64,000 nt of DNA, taken from positions 248,001-312,000 of the forward strand of contig NZ_MUNU01000019.1 in NCBI RefSeq assembly GCF_002001085.1, given 5' to 3'. The translations under genes and the position numbers were made by a program. Below the pieces are notes generated by a model, which did not search any database, was not told the origin of the DNA, and saw nothing but the letters and a program-made list of their open reading frames with translations. Below, piece by piece: positions 27,940 to 37,176 of this stretch. The DNA comes from Rhodanobacter sp. B05 (lineage in GTDB: Bacteria > Pseudomonadota > Gammaproteobacteria > Xanthomonadales > Rhodanobacteraceae). Numbering within the stretch: the first letter of the stretch is position 1; every line of letters begins with the position of its first letter.

Positions 27940-28950
27940 ATGATAACCGCAAGCCCCCATTCCCGCCTATCGCCCACCGCGCCCGACTGGCGCGACTTGT
28001 GGCGGGATGCCATCACCGATGCCGGCGAACTGTTGCAGGCGGTAGGCCTGGGTCACCGCGCCGACCTGCTGCCGGCGGATGACGCCGGCTTTGCCCTGCG
28101 CGTTCCCCGCGGCTTCGTGGCGCGGATGCGCCGCAACGACCCGAACGACCCGTTGCTGCTGCAAGTGCTGCCGCAGCGGGCCGAACACGATCACGCCGAG
28201 GGCTTCACGGTCGACGCCGTGGGCGACCTGGCGGCCAGGGCCGGGCAAGGCTTCCTGCACAAATACGACGGCCGCGCCTTGCTGATCGCCAGCGGCAGCT
28301 GCGCGGTCAACTGCCGCTACTGCTTCCGTCGGCACTTCCCCTACGGCGAGGAGATCGCCGCGGCTGCGCAATGGCGCGATGCGCTGGCCCACCTCAAGGC
28401 CGATCCATCCATTCGCGAGCTGATCCTGTCCGGCGGCGACCCGCTGGCCCTGGCCACCCACAAACTGGCGGAGTTGACCCGCGGCCTGGCCGAGCTTCCC
28501 CATGTGATTCGCCTGCGCATCCACACCCGCCTGCCGGTGGTGCTGCCCGAACGGATCGACGAGGCCTTCATCAACTGGCTGGACGCGCTTCCCCTGCAGA
28601 AAGTGGTGGTGTTGCACGCCAATCATGCCAATGAATTCGACGCCGGCGTGGACGCGGCATGCGCGAGACTGCGCGGGGCCGGCGTCACCTTGCTCAACCA
28701 GTCGGTGCTGCTGCACGGCATCAACGACGATGTCGATACACTGGTGGAGCTGTCCGAGCGGATGTTTGCCACCGGCGTGCTGCCCTACTACCTGCATCAA
28801 CTGGATCGGGTTCAGGGCGCCACCCACTTCGAGGTCGGCGACGGCCTTGCGCTGGAATTGCAGCAGGCCTTGCAGGCGCGCCTGCCAGGCTATCTGGTGC
28901 CCAGGTTCGTACGCGAGGTCGCCGGCGATGCCGCCAAACGGCCACTTTGA
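27940..28950 (+). CDS. epmB: EF-P lysine 2,3-aminomutase EpmB
   Basis: 336 residues, radical-SAM enzyme of the KamA family. The cluster-binding motif is CAVNCRYCFRRHFPYG. ELILSGGDPLALA and the C-terminal YLPGYLVPRF-type end are typical. It converts alpha-lysine to (R)-beta-lysine for attachment to Lys34 of EF-P. Short length and the absence of the C-terminal oligomerisation extension separate it from catabolic lysine aminomutases. It is divergent from efp, sharing an 88-bp promoter region; the EpmA ligase gene is not in the window. Confidence 0.94.
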   Translation: MITASPHSRLSPTAPDWRDLWRDAITDAGELLQAVGLGHRADLLPADDAGFALRVPRGFVARMRRNDPNDPLLLQVLPQRAEHDHAEGFTVDAVGDLAARAGQGFLHKYDGRALLIASGSCAVNCRYCFRRHFPYGEEIAAAAQWRDALAHLKADPSIRELILSGGDPLALATHKLAELTRGLAELPHVIRLRIHTRLPVVLPERIDEAFINWLDALPLQKVVVLHANHANEFDAGVDAACARLRGAGVTLLNQSVLLHGINDDVDTLVELSERMFATGVLPYYLHQLDRVQGATHFEVGDGLALELQQALQARLPGYLVPRFVREVAGDAAKRPL

Positions 28951-29080
28951 GCGCGCTCGGCCCTGCCACGGTGCCGCTTGGCTGGCGGCCGGTGGCGGAA
29001 TCCGCTACAAACACGTATTGCCACCGACCATGTGAATCCCCTCTCACGCCAGTACCGACCCACGGACCACGTCGCACCCC

Positions 29081-31123
29081 ATGAAAAAAGATTTCGTCAT
29101 CAAGATCCTGTTCGTCGAGAATTCCCTGGAGGAAGCCGAACAGATCATCAGTCTGTTGCGCAACAGCGGTATTGCCGTGCGTCCGGCGCGCGCCACCAAC
29201 CTCGAGCAGTTGCAGGCAGCGGTGAACGAACTCGAACCCGACGTGGTGATGTTCGACCCGGCGGTCACCAGCCTCAACCTGGGCGAGACGATGAGGGTGC
29301 TGGACGCCTACGGCCGCGATTTCGCCCTGATCGGTCTGGTCGGCAACATGGACAACGAACTGGTGGCCGACCTGTTCGTGCATGGCGCCCGCGGCGTCGC
29401 CACACGCAGCCACCCGAAACAGCTGATTGCCGTGCTGAAGCGCGAATTCGAGTCGCTGCACACGCGGCGCCAGGTGCGCTGGCTGCACACGGCGCTGCGC
29501 GAGACCGAACGCCGCTGCGATGCCTTGCTCGATTCCTCCACCGATGCCATCGCCTATGTCCACGAAGGCATGCACGTGCGCGCCAACCAGGCCTACCTCG
29601 ACACCTTCGGCTACGACAGTTTCGACGACCTGCTCGGGCTGCCCTTGCTGGACATGATCGATGCGGCGAATGCCGACGAAATGAAGACCTTGCTGAAGGG
29701 CCAGGCACACCAGGGCAAGTTTCCCGCCCAGCTCACGCTGCGTGCACGGCGCGCCGACGAGAGCCGCTTCGACGCCACCGTCGAGTTCGCCCCGGCCACG
29801 TTCGAAGGCGAACGCTGCCTGCAGATCGTGTTCCGCCGACAGATGATCGACCCGGCCGTGCTGGAACAGCTGCAGCGCGACCCGGTCACCGGCCTGTACA
29901 ACCGCCAGCACATGCTGGCCTGCGTGGACGACGCCGTGACTGCGGCAGCCAAGGGCAAGAAGGGCCAGTCGTTGCTGCTGATCGAGCCCGACAACTGGGC
30001 CTCGCTGGTCAGCGGCATCGGCCTGGGCAAGGCCGACGACTTGCTGGCCGGCTTTGCCGACCGGATCCGCATGTTGCTCGGCGCCGACGATCTTGCCGGC
30101 ATGCTCGCCGAACACACGCTGGGCGTGGTGCTCGATTCGCGCTCCGACGAGGCGATCCGCGAATGGATCGCCAAACTCCAGCACAGCATCGGCAGCGAGA
30201 TCTTCGACGCCGGCACGCGCTCGATCACGGTCACCGCCAGCGTCGGCGGCAGCCTGCTCGGCGAGAAGAACGCCAACGCCGAAACCCTGCTCAACCAGGC
30301 CAGCCACGCCTTGCGCAGCGCACAGAATCTTGGCGGCAGCCAGGTGGAGCTGCACGATCCGGCCGCGCGCGAGAAGGCCGACGAGGAGCGTGACCGCTAC
30401 TGGCTGGACCTGCTGCAGCAGGCATTGGCCAACGACGGCCTGGTGCTGTATCACCAGCAGACGATCAGCCTGCAGGATGCCGAAGGCGAGTTCTCGGAAA
30501 TCCTGCTGCGCATGAATGGCCCGCAGGGCGAGGTACTGCCCGGCTTCTTCATGCCGATCGCCGAGAAGCACAATCTCACCGGCGCGATCGACCGCTGGGT
30601 GATCGACCAGGCCATCCGCGTGCTGAAGGCGCGTGAGGCGCAGGCGCAGCCGACCACGTTCTTCATCAAGCTCACCGCAGCCTCGCTGCAGGACGACACG
30701 CTGGTGCCATGGCTGGCCGAACGGCTGGGTGCGGCCAGGTTGAAGCATGGCCATCTGGTGCTCGAAATGACCGAGAGCAAGGTGATGACCCTGTTGCGTC
30801 CGGCCCAGGAATTCGTCAACGCGTGGAAGAAGCTCGGCGGCAGTTTTGCGCTGGAGCAGTTCGGCTCCGGCCTGAACTCGTTCCAGTTGCTCAATCACAT
30901 CAACGCGGACTACCTCAAGATCGACCGCAGCCACATGGCCGATCTGCCGCAACACCCGGACAGCCAGAAGAAGGTGGCCGAAATCTGCCAGCAGGCGCAC
31001 GACATGAAGCGGCAAACCATCGCCGAATGGGTCGAGGATGCCACCAGCACGTCGCTGCTGTTCGCCTGCGGCGTGGACTTCGTGCAGGGCAACTTCCTGC
31101 AGGTGCCGCAACGGCTCGAATGA
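29081..31123 (+). CDS. fimX: FimX-like protein: REC-PAS-degenerate GGDEF-degenerate EAL
   Basis: 680 residues. A receiver-like domain (1-125), a PAS domain (about 145-260, starting LLDSSTDAIAYVHEGM), a GGDEF-fold domain (about 270-420, RDPVTGLYNRQHM) and an EAL-fold domain (about 435-680). The GGDEF active site is absent (AEHTLGVVL). The EAL motif reads EILLRM and the DDFG loop reads LEQFGSGLNSF, so diguanylate cyclase and phosphodiesterase activity are unlikely. This is the layout of FimX, a c-di-GMP receptor that works with PilZ and PilB in type IV pilus assembly. It is not next to pil genes. An intrinsic terminator follows. Confidence 0.87.
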   Translation: MKKDFVIKILFVENSLEEAEQIISLLRNSGIAVRPARATNLEQLQAAVNELEPDVVMFDPAVTSLNLGETMRVLDAYGRDFALIGLVGNMDNELVADLFVHGARGVATRSHPKQLIAVLKREFESLHTRRQVRWLHTALRETERRCDALLDSSTDAIAYVHEGMHVRANQAYLDTFGYDSFDDLLGLPLLDMIDAANADEMKTLLKGQAHQGKFPAQLTLRARRADESRFDATVEFAPATFEGERCLQIVFRRQMIDPAVLEQLQRDPVTGLYNRQHMLACVDDAVTAAAKGKKGQSLLLIEPDNWASLVSGIGLGKADDLLAGFADRIRMLLGADDLAGMLAEHTLGVVLDSRSDEAIREWIAKLQHSIGSEIFDAGTRSITVTASVGGSLLGEKNANAETLLNQASHALRSAQNLGGSQVELHDPAAREKADEERDRYWLDLLQQALANDGLVLYHQQTISLQDAEGEFSEILLRMNGPQGEVLPGFFMPIAEKHNLTGAIDRWVIDQAIRVLKAREAQAQPTTFFIKLTAASLQDDTLVPWLAERLGAARLKHGHLVLEMTESKVMTLLRPAQEFVNAWKKLGGSFALEQFGSGLNSFQLLNHINADYLKIDRSHMADLPQHPDSQKKVAEICQQAHDMKRQTIAEWVEDATSTSLLFACGVDFVQGNFLQVPQRLE

Positions 31124-31144
31124 ACCCTCGCGTCAATGAACAGC

Positions 31145-31182
31145 AAAAAGCCCGCGGATCGCTCCGCGGGCTTTTTTCACCT
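31145..31182. terminator. Bidirectional terminator between fimX and rplS
   Basis: AAAAAGCCCGCGGA and TCCGCGGGCTTTTT form a 14-bp stem with loop TCGC. T-runs lie on both strands, so it should end both the convergent fimX-like gene and the rpsP-rimM-trmD-rplS operon. Confidence 0.9.
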
Positions 31183-31197
31183 TGCTGCCGAGTGGAC

Positions 31198-31596
31198 TTA
31201 CTCGGCGCTGGCGGCGGCAGCCTTCGCGCCCGCCTTGGCGGCCGCAGCGGCGGCGATGTCTTCCTTGATGCGGGCGGCCTTGCCTTCCAGGCCACGCAGG
31301 TAATACAGCTTGGCGCCGCGCACCTTGCCCTTGCGCTTCACCGTCAGCGAATCGATCGCCTGGCTGTGCGCCTGGAACACGCGCTCCACGCCGGTGCCGT
31401 GCGAAATCTTGCGCACCGTGAAGGCCGAATGCAGGCCGCGGCTGCGCTTGGCGATGACGATACCCTCGAACGCCTGCACGCGCTCGCGGTTGCCTTCCTT
31501 CACCTTGACGTTGACCACCACGGTGTCGCCGGGGCCGAAGTCCGGCAACTGGCGGGTGATCTGCTCGGATTCGAACTGTTCAATGATCTTGTTCAT
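31198..31596 (-). CDS. rplS: 50S ribosomal protein L19
   Basis: 132 residues, start at 31596. The body ([32 protein letters not shown], then [16 protein letters not shown]) is standard L19 at the 30S-50S interface. The C-terminal 20 residues are an alanine/lysine-rich tail, longer than in E. coli (about 115 residues). Last gene of the conserved rpsP-rimM-trmD-rplS order, 51 bp after trmD. Confidence 0.97.
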   Translation of the reverse strand: MNKIIEQFESEQITRQLPDFGPGDTVVVNVKVKEGNRERVQAFEGIVIAKRSRGLHSAFTVRKISHGTGVERVFQAHSQAIDSLTVKRKGKVRGAKLYYLRGLEGKAARIKEDIAAAAAAKAGAKAAAASAE

Positions 31597-31647
31597 GGCG
31601 CACCTGTTCGGTTCACTTAAATTGCTATCTATCAAGGGCTGCGGCCG

Positions 31648-32406
31648 TCACTCGACCGCATCGTCTTGCCGCATGTGTTCGCGGCGGAATTCATCCAGCA
31701 ATGCACGGGACCTGGCATCCAGTACACACTGTGACAACAGCTCCGGGCGGCGCAACCAGGTTCGTCCCAGCGATTGCTTGAGGCGCCAGCGGGCGATCGC
31801 CGCATGGTCACCGGACAGCAACACCTCCGGTACATCACCCAGCGCGTCATGCACCGGTTTTCCATAATGCGGACAATCCAGCAGGCCATCCGAGAATGAA
31901 TCCTGCTCGGCCGACTGCGCGTCGTTCAACGCACCGTCCTGCAAGCGTCCCACCGCGTCGATGATCACCGCAGCAGCCAGCTCACCACCGGACAGCACAT
32001 AATCGCCGATGGAAAGCTCCTCGTCGACCTCGTGCGCCAGCAGACGCTCGTCCACACCTTCGTAACGTCCGCAAAGCAGGCCAATGCGCGGCAACTTCGC
32101 CAGCGCTTCCACCCTGCCCTGCGTCAGCCGCGCTCCCTGCGGACTGAGATAAATCAGATGCACCGGTTCCGGTGCAGCGTCACGCATGGCCGCCAGGGTC
32201 GTGCGCAACGGTTCAATCATCATCACCATGCCGGGACCGCCGCCATACGAGCTGCTGTCCACGCTGCGGTGTTTGTCGGTGGCGTAGTCGCGCGGATTCC
32301 AGGCTTCCACCTGCAGCAACTCGCGTTGCTGCGCGCGTCCCACGACACCAACGGCAGCACTCTGACGCACGAAGTCGGGAAACAGGCTGACGACATCGAT
32401 GCGCAT
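31648..32406 (-). CDS. trmD: tRNA (guanine-N1)-methyltransferase TrmD
   Basis: Methylates G37 of tRNAs with SAM bound in a trefoil knot. 252 residues. Signatures: [43 protein letters not shown] and [17 protein letters not shown]. It lies 35 bp after rimM and 51 bp before rplS in the ribosomal operon. Confidence 0.97.
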   Translation of the reverse strand: MRIDVVSLFPDFVRQSAAVGVVGRAQQRELLQVEAWNPRDYATDKHRSVDSSSYGGGPGMVMMIEPLRTTLAAMRDAAPEPVHLIYLSPQGARLTQGRVEALAKLPRIGLLCGRYEGVDERLLAHEVDEELSIGDYVLSGGELAAAVIIDAVGRLQDGALNDAQSAEQDSFSDGLLDCPHYGKPVHDALGDVPEVLLSGDHAAIARWRLKQSLGRTWLRRPELLSQCVLDARSRALLDEFRREHMRQDDAVE

Positions 32407-32441
32407 GAACCCTCAACCCTTTGTCGCGATGCGATGCAACG

Positions 32442-32963
32442 TCAGAATTCGGGATCCCAGTCCACCACCATGCGCCCTGCGGACAAGTCCACCGAACGCA
32501 CATACGAACCCTGGATGAAAGGAATCAGCCGCTCGCGCTCGCCATCCCTCACTACCACGACGTCGTTGGCACCGGTGGCGAACAGGTGACTGACCCGCCC
32601 CAGCTTCACGTCTTCCGTGGTGACAACCTCGACTCCTTCGAGATCGACCCAGTAATACTCATCTTTCGCGGGAGGCGGCAACTGCTCACGGGCGACATGG
32701 ATGTCGGTACCGATCAACGCCGCTGCCTGTTCCCGGTCGTCCACTCCCGGCAGTTGGGCCACCATGCCCTTGCCCTGCGTACGACCTTTCACACCCGAGA
32801 TCTCCCTCTCCTCGCCGGGCGCTGCACCGAGCAGCCACGGCTGGTAGTCGAAGATCCGCATGCGCGGCTCGGCCCAGGATTCGATCTTGAGCCAGCCCTG
32901 CACACCGTACAGCCCGACGATGCGTCCGATCAGGACGCGCCGACTGGCTGCAGCGGCACTCAT
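32442..32963 (-). CDS. rimM: Ribosome maturation factor RimM
   Basis: Assists 30S head assembly by binding S19. 173 residues from ATG 32963, 11 bp after rpsP. The N-terminal RimM barrel ([21 protein letters not shown]) is followed by the PRC-barrel domain ([38 protein letters not shown]). Confidence 0.95.
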   Translation of the reverse strand: MSAAAASRRVLIGRIVGLYGVQGWLKIESWAEPRMRIFDYQPWLLGAAPGEEREISGVKGRTQGKGMVAQLPGVDDREQAAALIGTDIHVAREQLPPPAKDEYYWVDLEGVEVVTTEDVKLGRVSHLFATGANDVVVVRDGERERLIPFIQGSYVRSVDLSAGRMVVDWDPEF

Positions 32964-32974
32964 AAGTACCGTAC

Positions 32975-33229
32975 TCAGGCAGCCTGCTGCTTGCCGGCTT
33001 CCTTGACCAGGGCGGCGACCTTGTCGGTCAGCTGGGCACCCTTGCCCACCCACTCCTGCACGCGCGCCACGTTCAGCTCAAGGCGCTTGTCCTTGCCCGA
33101 CGCGACCGGATTGTAATAACCGACGTTCTCGATGTTGCGGCCGTCGCGCTTGCTGCGCTGATCGGTCACGACGACGTGGTAGAACGGACGGCCCTTGGCG
33201 CCACCGCGCGAAAGACGAATCTTGACCAT
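32975..33229 (-). CDS. rpsP: 30S ribosomal protein S16
   Basis: 84 residues. [21 protein letters not shown] and [14 protein letters not shown] are diagnostic of S16. A longer in-frame reading is possible but the family start is the ATG at 33229. First gene of the rpsP-rimM-trmD-rplS operon. It lies about 190 bp from ffh, with a palindromic repeat in the gap. Confidence 0.97.
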   Translation of the reverse strand: MVKIRLSRGGAKGRPFYHVVVTDQRSKRDGRNIENVGYYNPVASGKDKRLELNVARVQEWVGKGAQLTDKVAALVKEAGKQQAA

Positions 33230-33333
33230 GGTAGAACTCCAGAATTGCCGAATGAGCGGCAGGCACACGAGAGTCGTGCGCGGTAAACGGGGCATTTTAG
33301 CGGGTTTTCGTCAAAATGGAAGGGCTGGGAAGC

Positions 33334-33413
33334 AGAAGTGAGGGAAGAGGAGTGAGGAGTGAGGGAGGGCGTTTCGCTTTTCTCTATCTCCTCACTCCTC
33401 TTCCCTCACTTCT
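33334..33413. repeat. Purine/pyrimidine palindromic repeat, copy 2 (26-bp perfect arms)
   Basis: Arms 33334-33359 (G/A-rich) and 33388-33413 (C/T-rich) are perfect reverse complements over 26 bp with a 28-base spacer. They consist of GAAGTGAG, GGAAGAGG and AGTGAGGAG units, as at 10191-10305. The element ends 8 bp from the ffh stop and could act as a 3' hairpin for ffh, though there is no T-run. Confidence 0.85.
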
Positions 33414-33420
33414 CGCTCAT

Positions 33421-34800
33421 TCAGCGCATCGGCGGCAAACCGCCCATGCTGCCCATGCCCTTCATGGCGCCACGCATCTGCCTCATCAAACCCTTGCTGC
33501 CGCCCTTGCCCAGCTTGGACATCATCTTTTCCATCTGCATGTACTGCTTCAGCACGCGATTGACGTCGGCCGGCTGGGTGCCCGAGCCGCGGGCCACGCG
33601 GGCACGCCGCGAGCCGTTCAGCAGATCCGGGTGACGGCGCTCTTTCTTGGTCATCGAATTGATGATCGCGATCATCTTGTTCATTTCGCCATCATTGACC
33701 TTCGACTTGACGCTGTCCGGCAGGCCCGACACACCGGGCAGCTTGTCCATCAGGCCGGCCAGGCCGCCCATGCTGTTCATCTGTTCCAGCTGATCCTTCA
33801 TGTCGTTCAGGTCGAAGCGCTTGCCCTTCATCACCTTCTGGGCCAGCTTCTGCGCCTTGTCCTGGTCGACCTTGCGCTCGACTTCCTCGACCAGCGACAA
33901 CACATCGCCCATGCCGAGGATGCGCTGGGCCAGGCGATCCGGGTGGAACGGTTCCAGCGCGTCGCTCTTCTCGCCCGCACCGAGGAACTTGATCGGCTTG
34001 CCGGTGACGTAGCGCACCGACAGCGCCGCGCCGCCGCGGGCGTCGCCATCGGTCTTGGTCAGGATCACGCCGGTCAGCGGCAGCGCCTCGTTGAACGCCT
34101 TGGCGGTGTTGGCCGCGTCCTGGCCGGTCATCGAGTCGACCACGAACAGGGTTTCGACCGGCGTGATCGCGGCATGCAGGGCCTTGATTTCGGCCATCAT
34201 CGCCTCGTCCACGTGCAGGCGGCCGGCGGTGTCGACGATCAGCACGTCGACCACTTCGCGCCGCGCGGCCGCGATGGCGTCCTTCGCGATGCGCACCGGA
34301 TCCTGCCCTGCCTCGGACGGGAAGAACTTCACCCCGACCTGCTCGGCCAGCGTGCGCAACTGCTCGATCGCTGCCGGACGATAGACGTCGCAGCTGACCA
34401 CCATCACCTTTTTCTTCTTGCGCTCGGTCAGCAGGCGCGCCAGCTTGGCCACCGTGGTGGTCTTGCCGGCGCCCTGCAGGCCTGCCATCAGCACCACGGC
34501 GGGTGGCGTCTGGGCCAGATTCAGCTCGGTGTTGGCCGTACCCATCACCACGGTCAGCTCGTCGCTGACCACCTTCACCAGCGCCTGGCCCGGCGACAGG
34601 CTCTTCAGCACATCCTGACCGACCGCACGCACCTTGATCCGCTGGATCAGCGCCTGCACCACCGGCAGCGCCACGTCCGCCTCCAGCAACGCGATGCGCA
34701 CCTCACGCAGGGCTTCGCGGATGTTTTCCTCGGTCAGCCGGCCGCGGCCGCGCAGGCGATTGACAGTGGTGGATAGGCGTTGGCTGAGCGACTCGAACAT
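33421..34800 (-). CDS. ffh: Signal recognition particle protein Ffh
   Basis: 459 residues: N domain (1-90), G domain with GLQGAGKTTTVAKLA, DTAGRLHVDEAMM, TKTDGDARGGAAL and DVLSLVEEVER, and a methionine-rich M domain (about 300-459) ending GGLPPM. It binds signal sequences with 4.5S RNA and targets membrane proteins to FtsY. The divergent ypjD-like gene begins 96 bp away, an adjacency common in gammaproteobacteria. Confidence 0.97.
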   Translation of the reverse strand: MFESLSQRLSTTVNRLRGRGRLTEENIREALREVRIALLEADVALPVVQALIQRIKVRAVGQDVLKSLSPGQALVKVVSDELTVVMGTANTELNLAQTPPAVVLMAGLQGAGKTTTVAKLARLLTERKKKKVMVVSCDVYRPAAIEQLRTLAEQVGVKFFPSEAGQDPVRIAKDAIAAARREVVDVLIVDTAGRLHVDEAMMAEIKALHAAITPVETLFVVDSMTGQDAANTAKAFNEALPLTGVILTKTDGDARGGAALSVRYVTGKPIKFLGAGEKSDALEPFHPDRLAQRILGMGDVLSLVEEVERKVDQDKAQKLAQKVMKGKRFDLNDMKDQLEQMNSMGGLAGLMDKLPGVSGLPDSVKSKVNDGEMNKMIAIINSMTKKERRHPDLLNGSRRARVARGSGTQPADVNRVLKQYMQMEKMMSKLGKGGSKGLMRQMRGAMKGMGSMGGLPPMR

Positions 34801-34896
34801 GACGGAACCGGCAAACGGGAAAGTGTTCGATTATAGCGGACGGATCGACCTGCTTCGCATGCACGCCGGGCAGGGGCTGTGCGACACTTCCACGCC

Positions 34897-35697
34897 ATGT
34901 CACTCATCCTGCCTTCCATCCTCGCCATCGTGCTGTACGTCGGTGCCGCCGCCTTGCTGGCGGCGCCCCTGACGGGTTGTCCGCGCACGCCGCGACGTCT
35001 CGGCCTCGTTACCGCGACCGCGGCGGTATTGCTGCATGCCGGCGTGCTGCTGGGCGCGCACGGCGGTCGGGTTGACCTGCATTTCTTCGCGGCGCTGTCG
35101 CTGGTCGCCTGCGTGGTTGCTGCCTTGACCCTGCTGGTGAACCTGTCGCGGCCGGTCGCCGGACTTGGCGTGATCGTGTTTCCGCTGGCCGCGCTGCTGC
35201 TGGCGCTGGATGTCTTCCTGGCGCCGCCGACGACGCCCACCCCGATCGACTGGCAGATCAAGCTGCATGTGGTGATCGCCCTGCTCGCCTACAGCCTGCT
35301 GTCGATTGCCGCCGTGCTGGCACTGCTGCTGGCAGTGCAGGAACGCGCGCTGCGCTCGCGCCGACCGGGAATACTCGTTCGCGCACTGCCACCGCTGACC
35401 CAGACCGAAGCCTTGCTGTTCCGCCTGATCGGCGCCGGTTTCGCCCTGCTCACCCTGACCCTGCTGAGCGGCCTGCTGTTCATTGCCAATATCCGGGCGC
35501 AGCACCTGATCCACACCACCGTGCTGAGCATCGTGGCGTGGCTGATCTTCGGCGCGCTGTTGTGGGGTCGCTGGCGTCACGGCTGGCGCGGGCGCAGCGC
35601 GGTCAACCTCACCCTGATCGGGATGGCGATGCTGGTGCTGGCGTTCTTCGGCTCGAAGTTCGTGCTGGAAGTGATCCTGCATCGCACGATGGGCTGA
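34897..35697 (+). CDS. YpjD/CcsA-like inner membrane protein
   Basis: 266 residues with about eight hydrophobic segments. The conserved block KLHVVIALLAYSLLSIAAV and QERALRSRR identify it as a CcsA/YpjD family protein (cytochrome c assembly-like fold). YpjD homologues beside ffh have been linked to cation tolerance in some bacteria; haem handling is not shown. The start at 34897 is preferred over an upstream GTG. It ends 6 bp from the convergent radA stop. Confidence 0.85.
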   Translation: MSLILPSILAIVLYVGAAALLAAPLTGCPRTPRRLGLVTATAAVLLHAGVLLGAHGGRVDLHFFAALSLVACVVAALTLLVNLSRPVAGLGVIVFPLAALLLALDVFLAPPTTPTPIDWQIKLHVVIALLAYSLLSIAAVLALLLAVQERALRSRRPGILVRALPPLTQTEALLFRLIGAGFALLTLTLLSGLLFIANIRAQHLIHTTVLSIVAWLIFGALLWGRWRHGWRGRSAVNLTLIGMAMLVLAFFGSKFVLEVILHRTMG

Positions 35698-35703
35698 ATA
35701 CGC

Positions 35704-37089
35704 TCAGCGACAGGCGTCGATCGCCTCGCTCAGGCGTTCCACCCCGACCACCTCCATCTCGCCGACCTTGCCCTTCTTCGGCGCATTCGCCTTCGGCACG
35801 ATCGCACGGCGGAAACCGTGATGGGCAGCCTCCTTCAGGCGTTCCTCGCCGTTTGGCACCGGGCGGATCTCGCCGGACAAACCCACTTCGCCGAAGGTGA
35901 CCATGTGCTCCGGCAGCGGCCGGTCGCGCAAGCTGGACAACACCGCCAGCAACACCGGCAGGTCGGCCGCGGTCTCCTGCACGCGGATGCCGCCGACCAC
36001 GTTGACGAACACGTCCTGGTCGTAGGCGGCCACACCGCCGTGCCGATGCAGCACGGCCAGCAGCATGGCGAGGCGGTTCTGTTCCAGCCCCAGGGTGACC
36101 CGGCGCGGATTGCCCAGTGACGACTGGTCGACCAGCGCCTGCACCTCGACCAGCAGCGGGCGTGTGCCTTCGCGGGTGACCATCACCGCGCTGCCCGAAG
36201 TCGGGCCCGAGTGCGACGAAAGGAAGATCGCCGACGGATTCGGCACCTCGCGCAGGCCCTTGTCCGACATCGCGAACACGCCCAGTTCGTTGACCGCGCC
36301 GAAGCGGTTCTTGAACGCGCGCAGCACGCGGAACCGGCTGCCCGACTCGCCCTCGAAATACAGCACCGCATCGACCATGTGCTCAAGCACGCGCGGGCCG
36401 GCGATGCCGCCCTCCTTGGTGACGTGGCCGACCAGGAATACCGCCGTGCCGGTCTCCTTGGCGAAGCGGGTGAGCTTGGCCGCCGACTCACGCACCTGCG
36501 ACACCGAGCCCGGCGCCGCGGTGAGCAGCTCGGTCCAGATCGTCTGGATCGAGTCGATCACCAGTACCTTCGGTCGGGTCGCCATCGCCTGTTCGAGGAT
36601 GCGCTCGATGCAGGTTTCCGCCAGCGCCTGCAGCGGTTCCAGCGGCAAACCCAGGCGCTGCGCCCGCGCCGCCACCTGCGCCAGCGACTCCTCGCCGGTG
36701 ACGTACACGCTGGGCAGTTGCAGGCCCAGGGTACCCAGCACCTGCAACAGCAGGGTCGACTTGCCGATACCCGGATCGCCGCCGATCAGCACGACCGAAC
36801 CCTGCACCAGGCCACCGCCGAGCACGCGATCCAGTTCGCCAATGCCGGTCAACGTACGCGCCTCGCTGGTCAGCATCACCTCAGTCAGCGGCGTGATCTT
36901 CGGCGACCCGGCGGCGGCGCCGGCATAACTGGAGCGCTGCGCCCCCACCGACGATTTCCCCGCCGTGGCCGGCTCCAGCACGATCGCGCTGAGCGTGTTC
37001 CACACGCCGCACTCGATGCACTGGCCCTGCCACTTGCTGTGCTCGGCGCCGCACTCGGTGCAGACATAGGCGGTCTTGGCTTTGGCCAT
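35704..37089 (-). CDS. radA: DNA repair protein RadA
   Basis: 461 residues. An N-terminal C4 zinc finger (CTECGAEHSKWQGQCIECG), a RecA-like ATPase with GGDPGIGKSTLLLQ and the RadA-specific KNRFG motif (RAFKNRFGAVNELGVF), and a C-terminal Lon-like domain (EVGLSGEIRPVPNGEERLKEA). It drives branch migration in recombinational repair. It lies 87 bp downstream of alr on the same strand. Confidence 0.97.
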   Translation of the reverse strand: MAKAKTAYVCTECGAEHSKWQGQCIECGVWNTLSAIVLEPATAGKSSVGAQRSSYAGAAAGSPKITPLTEVMLTSEARTLTGIGELDRVLGGGLVQGSVVLIGGDPGIGKSTLLLQVLGTLGLQLPSVYVTGEESLAQVAARAQRLGLPLEPLQALAETCIERILEQAMATRPKVLVIDSIQTIWTELLTAAPGSVSQVRESAAKLTRFAKETGTAVFLVGHVTKEGGIAGPRVLEHMVDAVLYFEGESGSRFRVLRAFKNRFGAVNELGVFAMSDKGLREVPNPSAIFLSSHSGPTSGSAVMVTREGTRPLLVEVQALVDQSSLGNPRRVTLGLEQNRLAMLLAVLHRHGGVAAYDQDVFVNVVGGIRVQETAADLPVLLAVLSSLRDRPLPEHMVTFGEVGLSGEIRPVPNGEERLKEAAHHGFRRAIVPKANAPKKGKVGEMEVVGVERLSEAIDACR

Positions 37090-37176
37090 GGGAAGTTCCG
37101 GATCAGGAATCTGGGAAAGGGGCAGCTTAGCCCGGGTGAATCGCAGGCGGCGAGACGTCGCGGCCCCGAGGAGCTG

